Shown: in pieces, positions 10,401 through 17,570 of the stretch | Layout: each line of letters starts with the position of its first letter | How positions within the stretch are numbered: position 1 is the stretch's first letter | Assembly (NCBI GenBank): GCA_016795385.1 | Contig: JAEUHI010000062.1 | Coordinates: 1 to 64,000 of the forward strand | Direction of reading: 5' to 3' | Source: Verrucomicrobiales bacterium | GTDB lineage: Bacteria; Verrucomicrobiota; Verrucomicrobiia; Verrucomicrobiales; DEV007 | Length of the DNA stretch: 64,000 nucleotides | Made by a program: the position numbers and the translations under genes | The notes under the pieces: model-generated | The model's input: only the letters and a program-made list of their open reading frames with translations | What the model was told of the DNA's origin: nothing | The model's database searches: none

Positions 10401-10626
10401 CATCCTCCATCGTCAGTTCGGTGCCGACGATGGCGCGGAAGCCGTTCTCCTTCGCCCGCTGGTGGAACCTGACCGAACCATAAAATCCATCGCGGTCGCA
10501 GAGAGCGGCTTCGGCGAGGCCGCATTCCCCGGCCCGGTCCGCGAGCGATTCCGGAGAGGACGCACCGCGCAGAAAGCTGAAGGCGCTGCGCAGGTGGAGT
10601 TCGCGATAGTCGGAGGGATCAATCAT
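7492..10626 (-). CDS. dnaE2: Error-prone DNA polymerase III alpha subunit DnaE2 (ImuC)
   Basis: The 1044-residue product is a C-family replicative-type polymerase of DnaE2 size, shorter than DnaE. It opens with a PHP domain (residues 9-280, starting ELHLRSAFSFLRGASSP). The palm/finger region includes GRGSAANS, the PDIDLDLPSGDRR catalytic carboxylate motif and PGPIAGG. The C-terminal part has a helix-hairpin-helix and an OB fold, ending near residue 1040. Its ATG overlaps the imuB stop by 8 bases (10619-10626), so translation is probably coupled. DnaE2 carries out translesion synthesis and damage-induced mutagenesis together with ImuB and ImuA. Control is expected from the LexA-like box in front of imuA. 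Identification is secure. Confidence 0.95.
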   Translation of the reverse strand: MIDPSDYRELHLRSAFSFLRGASSPESLADRAGECGLAEAALCDRDGFYGSVRFHQRAKENGFRAIVGTELTMEDGSVVPLLVKSREGYQAVSRLLTRAQLRAAKGTARIRWSELEEIAEAAAFLTGDAEGPLERGWRADGRRGMEEALVKMKTHLPERHLHVELQRHAIRGEEALVRAKVDLASAHRLPLLATNGVCYAHAENRQVQDVFTCLREHTTLDAAGRLLAVNGERHVKTGAEMAALFYDHPGAILGTRRLAEEIDFSLENLGYEFPRYEVPPGHSMESFLAERTWQGAKERYGKPTREVKDQITRELDLIGRLGFSGYFLIVWSLVKYCRENDILVQGRGSAANSAVCYCLGITPVDPVGAKLLFERFLSEGRRSWPDIDLDLPSGDRREQVIQEVYRRYGRHCAAMTANVITYRGRSAVREIGKVLEFPEEMLARFSDLYASGDYPHTLAFSEQVAQSGITAEHPRAAALAMLYGQVYGLPRHLGQHSGGMVICQGTLDAVVPIENASMPGRTVVQWDKNDCEDMGIIKVDLLGLGMMAVLQDTLRLAGERGRPVDLAQIPKDDTPTYDLMCSADTIGVFQIESRAQMNTLRRMQPRCFYDVVIEVAIVRPGPIAGGLAHPYLERRAGREPVDYIDPKLQATLERTLGVPMFQEQVLKMAMVMADFSGSEAEELRRALSFHRSHERMRRVEAKLRRALEDRGVEVAAVEKIVRVIGSFALYGFPESHAISFGLLAYASSYLKVHRAAEFYTGLLNNQPMGFYSPATLVQEGKRRGLRFLPPCVVASDWLCEVIDDTTIRLGLINVLGLGEANVRAMVRERSRRAFVSLEDFRQRTGFDQSEMRRLASVGALAELAPTRRRALWAVEARPLEQGDLFATSAGSTTAVKVAESPLPEMSYHERLRADFSGMGLTTGRHPMALARPDLPAGILSAAGLATCPDGTPATTAGAVICRQRPGTAKGVVFITLEDETGLANAIVYSDTFEKYRLVITTEPFLLIHGRVQRDGEGTTHLMATCIEALTIGEALPAGASHDFH

Positions 10627-12136
10627 AATACCCCTCCAGACTCCAGCCCTGCGGCGTTTCGACGAGGCGGAAGATCCCGTGGTTGAGCAGGGCGACGTCC
10701 CACTCGCGTCGCTCCCACGACTGGCCGCGATGCCACCAATCGCCGCCGCTCTTCCACGGCCCGTGCGCCTCGATGACGACTCCGGTGAGCCGGGCCGACT
10801 CGACGCGGAGCGGTTTGCCTTCGCGCACCTGCACGCTCGTGCGGCAGGCGAGCGGATAACGGCGCAGGGTCGGTCCCGTGACAGGTGGTCCCGGTGGAGG
10901 TCCCTCCGTTTCGCCCAACTCCGCGGCGAGCGGGAGCCGCTCGCAGGCCCCGGGGCGGTGGCTGTCGATCCGGCGCGGTGATCCGATGCGGTCGGCCCCG
11001 ACGATTTTTCGCATCCTTGTCAGGGTCTCGCCATGGAGGTGGCGGTTGCGGAGGCCCTTGCCGAAGAGCGGGCGCTGCGTCGCGACGGGATCGGAGGGCT
11101 CGAAACGCAGGCGCAGGCCCCGGATCGCGGCCTTCATTTCCAATCCCTCGAGGGAAACGCTCGTGAGACGGAAGAGCACCTCCTCGTCGAGACTGGGCTC
11201 GGGCAGGGCGAGACGCCGCCCCTGGAAGGTGCCATCGGCGAAGGAGACGAGCCAATGCACCGCCGCCACGCTGCGTCCCGTCGCCGCGACACGCCCGGCG
11301 AGCGAGCCGAGAAAACGCCTCAGCAGGAAAAAGAGCGGCTCGCTCTCGTGGACCTCGTAGTCGAAATCGTGGTGCTCCTCGAAGAGCTCCTCCAGCTTCG
11401 CGAGCGCGAGGGGACGCCGCAGACGCCCCGTGAGGCGCAGCCACAGCTCCACCCCCTCGTCGCCGAGTCGCGCCGCCACCTCCTCGCGCCGGAGCCGAGC
11501 GAAGGATCCGAGGGTGGCGAGCCCCCAGAGCTGGAATTTCTCCCGCAGCTTCGCCCCGCATTCGGCGACGAGAAAGGGCAGCCGATCGAGCCGGGCGAGA
11601 CGATCGCCGGGGGCGAGATGCCAGACTTCGACCCCTTCGTGGAGGGCGGCCTGGGCAGCGATACGGGCGAGCGCGGGCGTCTCGCCGAGACCGACGGCGA
11701 CCTCCAGTCCGGCGCGGGCGAGCCGGTCGCGGAGATGCCAGGCGCTCTCGATCCACTGATCCAGAGGCTGGGTGGAAAGATCGAGGGTGAGAATCCCGGG
11801 AGCGGTCTCCTCGATCCCCGGCACCCAGCCGAGGGCGGTCTCGAGCAAGAGGCGCGAGGCGGCGAGCTCGGAGGCCTCGGAAGGACGCTCCACCCGCAAG
11901 CCCGGACACCGCGCCAAGGCCTGCACCGTGGGCATGCCCGGAGCGACGCCGTGGCGGGCGGCGAGGGCATTGGCACAGAGCACGATCGACTGCCGCTGCG
12001 TGTCATCGACGAGGGCGATGGGAAAATCGCGTGCGCCGCGCCGCTTCAGCGACTGCAGGCGGAAATCCCGGCACCAGATGACCGCATAACCTGTCCCGGC
12101 TTTGGCAGCGCTCCTTCTTCTTGGTGGCTCTTTCAT
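10619..12136 (-). CDS. imuB: ImuB, Y-family polymerase-like translesion accessory protein
   Basis: The 505-residue protein has the fold order of Y-family polymerases (palm residues 18-180, helix-hairpin-helix 185-235, little finger to about 345) but lacks the active-site pair. The second metal motif reads TLDLSTQ around Asp119 instead of a Asp-Glu pair, as in known ImuB proteins, which are catalytically dead adaptors. Residues 354-358 read QRPLF, a good match to the beta-clamp-binding pentapeptide (Q-x-x-L-F), which would let ImuB recruit DnaE2 to the clamp. The C-terminal extension is typical of ImuB. It lies 190 bases after imuA and overlaps dnaE2 by 8 bases. The catalytic interpretation comes from family knowledge. 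Confidence 0.9.
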   Translation of the reverse strand: MKEPPRRRSAAKAGTGYAVIWCRDFRLQSLKRRGARDFPIALVDDTQRQSIVLCANALAARHGVAPGMPTVQALARCPGLRVERPSEASELAASRLLLETALGWVPGIEETAPGILTLDLSTQPLDQWIESAWHLRDRLARAGLEVAVGLGETPALARIAAQAALHEGVEVWHLAPGDRLARLDRLPFLVAECGAKLREKFQLWGLATLGSFARLRREEVAARLGDEGVELWLRLTGRLRRPLALAKLEELFEEHHDFDYEVHESEPLFFLLRRFLGSLAGRVAATGRSVAAVHWLVSFADGTFQGRRLALPEPSLDEEVLFRLTSVSLEGLEMKAAIRGLRLRFEPSDPVATQRPLFGKGLRNRHLHGETLTRMRKIVGADRIGSPRRIDSHRPGACERLPLAAELGETEGPPPGPPVTGPTLRRYPLACRTSVQVREGKPLRVESARLTGVVIEAHGPWKSGGDWWHRGQSWERREWDVALLNHGIFRLVETPQGWSLEGYYD

Positions 12137-12173
12137 CCTAAATCCGGAAGTGGTGTTCTTGAGCGAAGAAGAG

Positions 12174-12293
12174 GCGGCCTACGGAAAACACGGAAACAAA
12201 GACTTTTTGGAAGGGGCCTGTGATGCACCCTGCACGATCCTCCTATCCTTCCTATCCCTCCTTTTCTGTGTTTTCCGCGTATTCCGTAGGCGC
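12174..12293. repeat. Imperfect long inverted repeat in the imuA-imuB gap
   Basis: The arms read CCTACGGAAAACACGGAAA (12178-12196) and, on the other strand, CCTACGGAATACGCGGAAAA (within 12262-12293), with about 70 bases between. The right arm shows a roughly 9-base periodicity (ACGGAATAC, GCGGAAAAC, ACAGAAAAG), and GGATAGGA is repeated on the minus strand just beyond it. It fills most of the 190-base gap inside an otherwise tight cassette. It could be a dispersed palindromic element or a transcript-level structure. Only one copy lies in this window. Confidence 0.5.
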
Positions 12294-12326
12294 CCCCTCC
12301 TCGTTTCCAAGTTCATCCCTGCTCCC

Positions 12327-13034
12327 TCACCCCGCCATGCGCCGTTCTCCGCCTTCGCGACGTCCGGCCTTTTCCCGTCCCCCGCCTTCGACCCGCCGGA
12401 ATGCCAGTGAAGCCACGATCGTCTCGCGATCCTGATGGAGCGAATCGAGGCCAAGCGTGGAGACGAGCTCGAGCCGGTCTTTCGCCACGGCCGTGACGGG
12501 TCCGCGGGCGAAGATCACCCCCACCGCCTCGCGTTCGCGCATCTGCCCGACGAGGCGCTGCCACTGGGCGGGACGCACCGCGCGCCAATCCTCCGGCGTG
12601 CAATCGCGGCCATCGAGGAAAAACCAGCGGTAGTTCTCGTCGCGCGCCGCGACATCCCAGACGGCGACGGCCTGGGCCGCCGAATCGCAACCGACCCAGA
12701 GGAGCGACTCGAGATCGCGATCGGGAAAACTCTCGATGGAGAAACCGCTCCCGACGTCAAAGAGGATCGCGTATTGCCCAGCCTGCCGCGCCCGGGCGAG
12801 GAGGCTGGCGAGGATGAGCCCCCCACCCCGCGACGGTCCCGGCACGTGGATCTCGGTGAGACGGCCGCGTTTGAAACCACCGCCGAGGAGGGCGTCGAGC
12901 CCGGCCAGTGTGGTCGCCTCCCCGGGATCGCGACGCGTGCATTCCTCGAGAAACTCGGTGCCGGATCGCACCTTGCCCCCGAGTTCGCGGCGCAGCGCCG
13001 CGAGAGCGGCCAGTTTGTCGGAGGGATCGGGCAT
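12327..13034 (-). CDS. imuA: ImuA, RecA-like SOS mutagenesis protein
   Basis: This 235-residue protein belongs to the ImuA/SulA-RecA-like family that always accompanies imuB and dnaE2. The core holds a degenerate Walker A region (GPSRGGG near residue 66), followed by a strand/Asp region (YAILFDVGSGFS), a tryptophan-rich middle and a basic C-terminal tail. It probably binds ImuB and RecA. The start at 13034 is only 9 bases from a LexA-like dyad, and a weak promoter (TTGCGG, 17 bases, TACTGT on the minus strand) overlaps the dyad. The leader would therefore be very short and the site would block RNA polymerase. No clear Shine-Dalgarno sequence is visible. Confidence 0.85.
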   Translation of the reverse strand: MPDPSDKLAALAALRRELGGKVRSGTEFLEECTRRDPGEATTLAGLDALLGGGFKRGRLTEIHVPGPSRGGGLILASLLARARQAGQYAILFDVGSGFSIESFPDRDLESLLWVGCDSAAQAVAVWDVAARDENYRWFFLDGRDCTPEDWRAVRPAQWQRLVGQMREREAVGVIFARGPVTAVAKDRLELVSTLGLDSLHQDRETIVASLAFRRVEGGGREKAGRREGGERRMAG

Positions 13035-13043
13035 GGTTCAAAA

Positions 13044-13075
13044 ACTGTTTTTAAGAACAGTATTTCAAACGAACA
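13044..13075 (-). promoter_or_regulatory. LexA-like SOS operator(s) of the imuA-imuB-dnaE2 cassette
   Basis: A perfect dyad ACTGTT-N6-AACAGT spans 13044-13061. It contains TGTTT-N4-GAACA, one mismatch from TGTTC-N4-GAACA, the motif I recall for verrucomicrobial LexA, and it also fits CTGT-N8-ACAG. A second, weaker site (TGTTC-GTTT-GAAAT on the minus strand, 13062-13075) follows with a 16-base offset. The possible -10 (minus TACTGT, 13057-13062) lies within the sites and the possible -35 (minus TTGCGG) is at 13080-13085. The promoter elements are weak matches; the dyad is clear. Confidence 0.7.
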
Positions 13076-13173
13076 GAATCCGCAAGCGGGATGCCCGATT
13101 TTTTCGAACATCTCCCCGCGGACGGGCCGTTTCCCGGGGAAGCAACCCTCTTGAATGCTCGATCCGACCCTCT

Positions 13174-14454
13174 TCACTCGGGCAAGGCGACGTTGGCGAC
13201 GCCCCCGGTGCCGGGAGAAAAAAGATTGCCCGCGAAACGCAGCCCCTGCGGTCCGTCTTGGCCGCCCGCGATGATGACGGCGTAGCGGTAGCGCGGCTCG
13301 CCGATGCAATCGACGACGTTGCCCTGCACGAGGACGTCCCGCAGCGGCGGATCATCGGCCTCCTGCCCGTTGTCGAACTTGAAGGGCGATCTCTCGGTGC
13401 CCCAGATCCAGGCGGCGTCGCCGTGACCGAACCCGGAGATCAGGTTGTTCGCGACGATCGATCCACCGTCGGAATTCTCCGCATCCGCACCCGTGCCGGG
13501 CATGAGCCCGATCGCCCAGAGGCTGTTCCGGAGAAACTGGTTGCCGGTGATGAGGACGTTGCGCGATCCGTGCATCGCCTTCATCCCGATGAAGGCATTG
13601 GCGACGATGTTGTTGGCGACGATGACCTGATCGCTGTGGATGTCGATGCCCTGGGCGGCATTCTCGATGTGGTTGCCGAGGACGCGGGTCATGGTGCTGT
13701 CTTTCGGCGCGTTGACGACGATGGCCGAGCCCTGCTGCCAGGCGTCGGTGTAGTCCGCATTCCACATCACGTCGTTGACGATCTTTCCCTTCACGGGATT
13801 CTTCTTCACGAAATCGCCGAGTCCGTATTGATCACGCACTTCGCGGGTGGGCACGAGCCGCTCCTCGATAAGACGGTTTCCCTCGATAAGACAACCGCTG
13901 CTGCGATCGAGACTGATCGCGGTGCCATCCGAGCAGCGGAAGGCGTAACCCCAATCCTCGCTGCGGGTGCGGTCGTCGATGCTGATGCGCATGTAATTCC
14001 GCACGAGACAACGGCTGATCCGCGCATCGCGGCAATCGCGCAGCGAGATCGTGCCGGCGTTCGACCAGTTGTCGAGGACGCGGACATTCTCGATGACGAG
14101 ATCGCGACAACGGATCGCGAGGATGGCCTCGACCCGCGTCTCGGTCTTTCCCTCCGGACGGGTGAGCGTCAGATCGCGCACCTCGACGGCGGCGGCATCC
14201 TCGATCTCGAGATGCGGCTGATCGGGATTCGTCTGGATGATGCGGCCGGGACCGGCGAGGCCGCCGCCCTGCCCCCGCAGGCGGATCTTCGCGGAGATCT
14301 CGTAATCGCCGGGCGGCAGATGGACGAGCTTCCCGGGATTCGCATCGAGCGCGGCCTGGATCGAGGGATGATCGGCGACGGAGAGTGAGGCCGGAGCCGC
14401 CTGCGACCCTGACATCACCAGAATCGCCACAGCGGAAAGGAGGAAGAGTCTCAT
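13174..14454 (-). CDS. Exported right-handed parallel beta-helix protein
   Basis: The protein has 426 residues from the ATG at 14454, which gives a signal peptide (MRLFLLSAVAILV..., cleavage near SQAAP) and an ATGA overlap with the upstream gene. The frame stays open further upstream but that part looks like non-coding shadow. After the signal comes a pectate-lyase-type N-cap (HPSIQAALDANPGKLVHLPPG). About ten degenerate coils follow with repeated short patterns such as VLITGNQF, IVANNIV and VLGNHIENA, like NosD/PbH1 repeats. Such proteins bind or cleave extracellular polysaccharides. No catalytic residues can be assigned. It is the last gene of a minus-strand run with LamG-like and DUF6807-like proteins. 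Confidence 0.75.
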   Translation of the reverse strand: MRLFLLSAVAILVMSGSQAAPASLSVADHPSIQAALDANPGKLVHLPPGDYEISAKIRLRGQGGGLAGPGRIIQTNPDQPHLEIEDAAAVEVRDLTLTRPEGKTETRVEAILAIRCRDLVIENVRVLDNWSNAGTISLRDCRDARISRCLVRNYMRISIDDRTRSEDWGYAFRCSDGTAISLDRSSGCLIEGNRLIEERLVPTREVRDQYGLGDFVKKNPVKGKIVNDVMWNADYTDAWQQGSAIVVNAPKDSTMTRVLGNHIENAAQGIDIHSDQVIVANNIVANAFIGMKAMHGSRNVLITGNQFLRNSLWAIGLMPGTGADAENSDGGSIVANNLISGFGHGDAAWIWGTERSPFKFDNGQEADDPPLRDVLVQGNVVDCIGEPRYRYAVIIAGGQDGPQGLRFAGNLFSPGTGGVANVALPE

Positions 14455-15137
14455 GGCACGGCACGGGAGATCTTCACTTCGTCGAAGAGGACACCTTCCC
14501 CGTTCACGGTGAAATGGAAACTCTCCTTGGTCTCGTGGGCGATCCCGGGCGACTGGAGGAAGCCGACCGGCTGCCCGTCGATGACGACACGCATGCGATC
14601 GCCCACGATCTCGATGACGGCCTCGTGCCATTCGCCGGGGGTGATCGCGAAGGCGGCGACCGAACCGCGGCCCTTCAGCAAGGCATCGGCTTCCGCCTTG
14701 CGGGCGGGATCCTTGCGCATCTCGAAAAGGTCGTTGCGCATGATGCCTTCCTTGTCATCGCCGAGACGCACCTGTTTCGGCGCGAAGGCGACCCGGCAGA
14801 TATGGCCCGCGTGGGAGCCCTTGTGATTCTTGTCGTCGAAGACGGCGTTGAATCCGGTCGAGCCATCGAGCTTGAAGCGGAACGAGACGATGACGTCCTT
14901 CATCGGCCGATACACCCGACAGACCGCGCCGTGATCTGCACGGGTCTGCCAGACGCGCAGGACGCCCTCCTTGATTTCGAAAGACGGGATCACCGCCTTC
15001 CACTCGTCGCCGGCGCTGGTGAAATCATCGGCGAAGAGCAGCTCTCCCGCCTGCGCGAGCGGAGCGGCGGGGACTTCGGCCTTCACCGCGGGCGGAAGAA
15101 GGAAGGCGAGGAGCAGAAACAGGAGACGGACATTCAT
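14451..15137 (-). CDS. Exported LamG/DUF1080-like jelly-roll protein
   Basis: 228 residues with a strong signal peptide (cleavage near PAVKA). The body reads as a concanavalin-like sandwich: FADDFTSAGDEWK near the start, a central VSFRFKLDGSTGFNAVFDD strand pair, and GEWHEAVIEIVGDRMRVVIDG near residue 180. This is the pattern of 3-keto-disaccharide hydrolase (DUF1080)/LamG relatives. Its stop overlaps the ATG of the beta-helix gene by 4 bases, and the DUF6807 gene ends 4 bases upstream, so these three are surely co-transcribed. It probably acts on or binds a glycan in the periplasm. No active-site assignment is possible. Confidence 0.65.
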   Translation of the reverse strand: MNVRLLFLLLAFLLPPAVKAEVPAAPLAQAGELLFADDFTSAGDEWKAVIPSFEIKEGVLRVWQTRADHGAVCRVYRPMKDVIVSFRFKLDGSTGFNAVFDDKNHKGSHAGHICRVAFAPKQVRLGDDKEGIMRNDLFEMRKDPARKAEADALLKGRGSVAAFAITPGEWHEAVIEIVGDRMRVVIDGQPVGFLQSPGIAHETKESFHFTVNGEGVLFDEVKISRAVP

Positions 15138-15141
15138 GAGG

Positions 15142-16173
15142 TCAGCGGAGATAACGTTCCCAGGCCAATTTGCCCTCGCGGTCGATGGCGTAGAGATAGA
15201 CCGAATGATTGAAGGAATAAGATTCGCCCTTCTTCACCTCGATGCGGCTCGCCCCGCCCTGCTTCATGGCTTGGCGTCCGAAAGGATTGGCGACCATGAG
15301 TCCATAGTCGCGGTTGTGCCACCAGCTCCGATGGGGATTGGCGGGATCGGGCACGAGGAGGACGCCGACACGGCGGTCATCGATCACCTTCGAGTAGTCG
15401 CACCATTCGGCCGGCTGGCCCCAGGTCGCGGCGGCGGAGGCGAGATGGCCGCTGTTGGTGATGAGGCCGCCATTCTTCTCCGTGAGCGGAGTCGCGAGCC
15501 GGACACCGAAGCCCATCTCCTCCTGATCACCGAAGGCGAAGCCATCGACCTGCGGGGTGAAGCGGAGCCTCCAATCGAGCCGCCAGCCTTCGGGCAGGCG
15601 CGAGACGAGCAGGGCGCTCAGGACCTTGGCGATCTTTTCCCCCGACTCCGTCTGCATCGAGGCGACGCTCGTCACCGAGACGCGGTCGCCGGCGGCGGCG
15701 GGCTCGAGCACGAAACGTTCGTGGACGATGCGGCCCTTGTTGCGCCAGAAGTCATGTCCTGACACATCACCAAAACCGAACCAGATCCCCGGATGCATGT
15801 CGGCATGATCGGTGGCGTCTTGGTCAGGAATCGGCGGATGGGTGCGCGTCACCGGCGTGCCGCCCGGTGCGTGGACGTTGGCGAGATAAGGACGGAGGAT
15901 TTTTTCATCCTTGAAGACATACTCGGCCACCGGAGCGGTCCCGTCGATGATGACGAGCCGGTCTTCGCGCGGCTCGATCTTCAATTCATCGCCCGGCGCC
16001 GCGTTCGAAAACGAGAGCGCGACGAGGAGAAAGGCAAGCGACCGAACTGAACCGCGCCGGGCTTGCCGGGCGACAGGAATCGAAGCGAAGCGGAGATAGA
16101 AAGCCGTAGGCTGCCCGTAGGGTGAGCGGAGCGAGTCAATGTCGCCCCTCTGTAATGGGGAGAGGAAGCCCAT
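15142..16173 (-). CDS. DUF6807 (PmoA-like) family protein with doubtful N-terminus
   Basis: 343 residues from the ATG at 16173. From residue about 60 the sequence looks like the DUF6807/'PmoA-like' family common in Verrucomicrobiota and Planctomycetes: RPYLANVHAPGGTPVTRTHPP, then DHADMHPGIWFGFGDVSGHDFW, then WCDYSKVIDDRRVGVLLVPDP and SYSFNHSVYLYA. Function is unproven despite the PmoA label; I infer a sugar-related exported protein. Residues 41-57 (SVRSLAFLLVALSFSNA) look like a signal peptide, but no ATG, GTG or TTG sits just before it, leaving an unusual 40-residue leader. That DNA (16040-16160) looks non-coding and repeat-like. Either an odd start or a small rearrangement/frameshift at the 5' end is possible. 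Confidence 0.7.
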   Translation of the reverse strand: MGFLSPLQRGDIDSLRSPYGQPTAFYLRFASIPVARQARRGSVRSLAFLLVALSFSNAAPGDELKIEPREDRLVIIDGTAPVAEYVFKDEKILRPYLANVHAPGGTPVTRTHPPIPDQDATDHADMHPGIWFGFGDVSGHDFWRNKGRIVHERFVLEPAAAGDRVSVTSVASMQTESGEKIAKVLSALLVSRLPEGWRLDWRLRFTPQVDGFAFGDQEEMGFGVRLATPLTEKNGGLITNSGHLASAAATWGQPAEWCDYSKVIDDRRVGVLLVPDPANPHRSWWHNRDYGLMVANPFGRQAMKQGGASRIEVKKGESYSFNHSVYLYAIDREGKLAWERYLR

Positions 16174-16180
16174 GGGTGGA

Positions 16181-17440
16181 TCACTTCGTGCCGAGGCAGT
16201 AGAGATGATCGACGCCGCGGACGAGGAGTTTGTTGCTCACCGGCACGGGCGAGGCGGCGATGCGCTCGCCCATTTCGTTCTGGGAGACGAGTTCCATCCC
16301 GGAATCACTCACCCGCACCACCGCGACCATGCCGTCCTCACGGGCGGCGTAAAGGAGATCTCCCGCGAGGATGGGAGAGGAATAATAGTTCGACGAGGCC
16401 CGCGGAATCGCGCCTTTCCAGAGAACCTTGCCGGTCTTGGCATCGAGGCAATGGATCTCGCCACGATCGGAGAGCAGGTAGACCTTGCCATCGCGGCCCA
16501 CCGGCGTGGGACAATCGGCACCGAGATCATCGCGCTCCCAGAGCCGGGCCGTCGCGGTGATGTCGCCGCTGCCACCGAGCTTCACCCCGGCGGTGTATTT
16601 GGTGCGTCCGTAGGGCACCACGGCGATGCCGTCGACAAATCCGGGCGAGGCGATGACACGCCACATCGCCTTGTCTTCGGGATTGAAACCGCCGCAGGTC
16701 CAGAGCGTCTCGCCGGTCTTCGGATCGTGTCCGGTAAGACGGTCGGCACCCCAGATGACGAGCGTCTCGACTCCGTCGATCGTCGTCAGGTAGGGCGTCG
16801 TATAGGACTGGCCGGATTCCTTCTGCACGGGAAAGGTGCGGTCGACTTTCCAGGCGACCTTTCCATCGGCGGGATTCAAGGCGACGACGTAGGATTCGCC
16901 CTCCTGCATCACGGCGATGACGATGTTTCCACCGGCGAAGACGGGCGACGTGCCGAGATCCCACCAGAGGGTATCCTCGCCGAACTGCTCCTGCAGATTC
17001 GTTTTCCAATTCACCTTCCCCTCGTGCGTCAGCGAAGCGACCGTGCCGCTCTTGTAATAGACGACGAGATTTTTCCCATCGGTGATGGGCGACGGATTCG
17101 ATCCGCTGCCGTTCTTGTGTTTGCCGGCGCGCTCGGGTCCGAGGGTTTCACGCCAGATCTCGGCACCGTTCCAGTCGAAGGCGATGATGCCGTCTTCTCC
17201 GTCGATCCCACAGGTGACGAAGATGCGCTCGCCCCAGACGGCCGGAGTGCTGCTGCCGACGCCGGGGAGTTTCACCTTCCAGAGGACATTCTCGGAGGGC
17301 GAGAACTTCGTCGGGTAGTCTCCCGGCAAGGCCAGGCTCGTGCCATCGGGTCCGCGCCATTGCGGCCAATTGGCGGCGGAGAGGGTTGAAAGGGAGATCA
17401 ATCCGGCAAATCCGAGAAGGGAGGACGTGGGTATTTTCAT
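16181..17440 (-). CDS. Exported PQQ-like beta-propeller protein
   Basis: 419 residues from the ATG at 17440, which gives a signal peptide ending at LSAA just before the hallmark NWPQWRGPDG. The body holds repeated propeller blades (VYLLSDRGEIHCLDAKTGKVLWKG, LYAARED and similar A-W-docking patterns) typical of PQQ-like repeat proteins of Verrucomicrobiota/Planctomycetes. It lacks quinoprotein dehydrogenase catalytic motifs that I could recognise, so cofactor binding is not claimed. It sits 7 bases upstream of the DUF6807 gene. Likely an exported scaffold or sugar-oxidation partner; the role is inferred from neighbours only. Confidence 0.8.
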   Translation of the reverse strand: MKIPTSSLLGFAGLISLSTLSAANWPQWRGPDGTSLALPGDYPTKFSPSENVLWKVKLPGVGSSTPAVWGERIFVTCGIDGEDGIIAFDWNGAEIWRETLGPERAGKHKNGSGSNPSPITDGKNLVVYYKSGTVASLTHEGKVNWKTNLQEQFGEDTLWWDLGTSPVFAGGNIVIAVMQEGESYVVALNPADGKVAWKVDRTFPVQKESGQSYTTPYLTTIDGVETLVIWGADRLTGHDPKTGETLWTCGGFNPEDKAMWRVIASPGFVDGIAVVPYGRTKYTAGVKLGGSGDITATARLWERDDLGADCPTPVGRDGKVYLLSDRGEIHCLDAKTGKVLWKGAIPRASSNYYSSPILAGDLLYAAREDGMVAVVRVSDSGMELVSQNEMGERIAASPVPVSNKLLVRGVDHLYCLGTK

Positions 17441-17570
17441 GTGGGACCGGGCGGATCGTAGCCGAAAAGCGGAAACGGGGAAAGCCTGCATTCCTGCGGT
17501 TTTGCGCCTTGGCTGGCGGGTTTCAACACCGAGGGAACGGAGGAGCACCGCGAAAATGCGCTGGTTGGGA

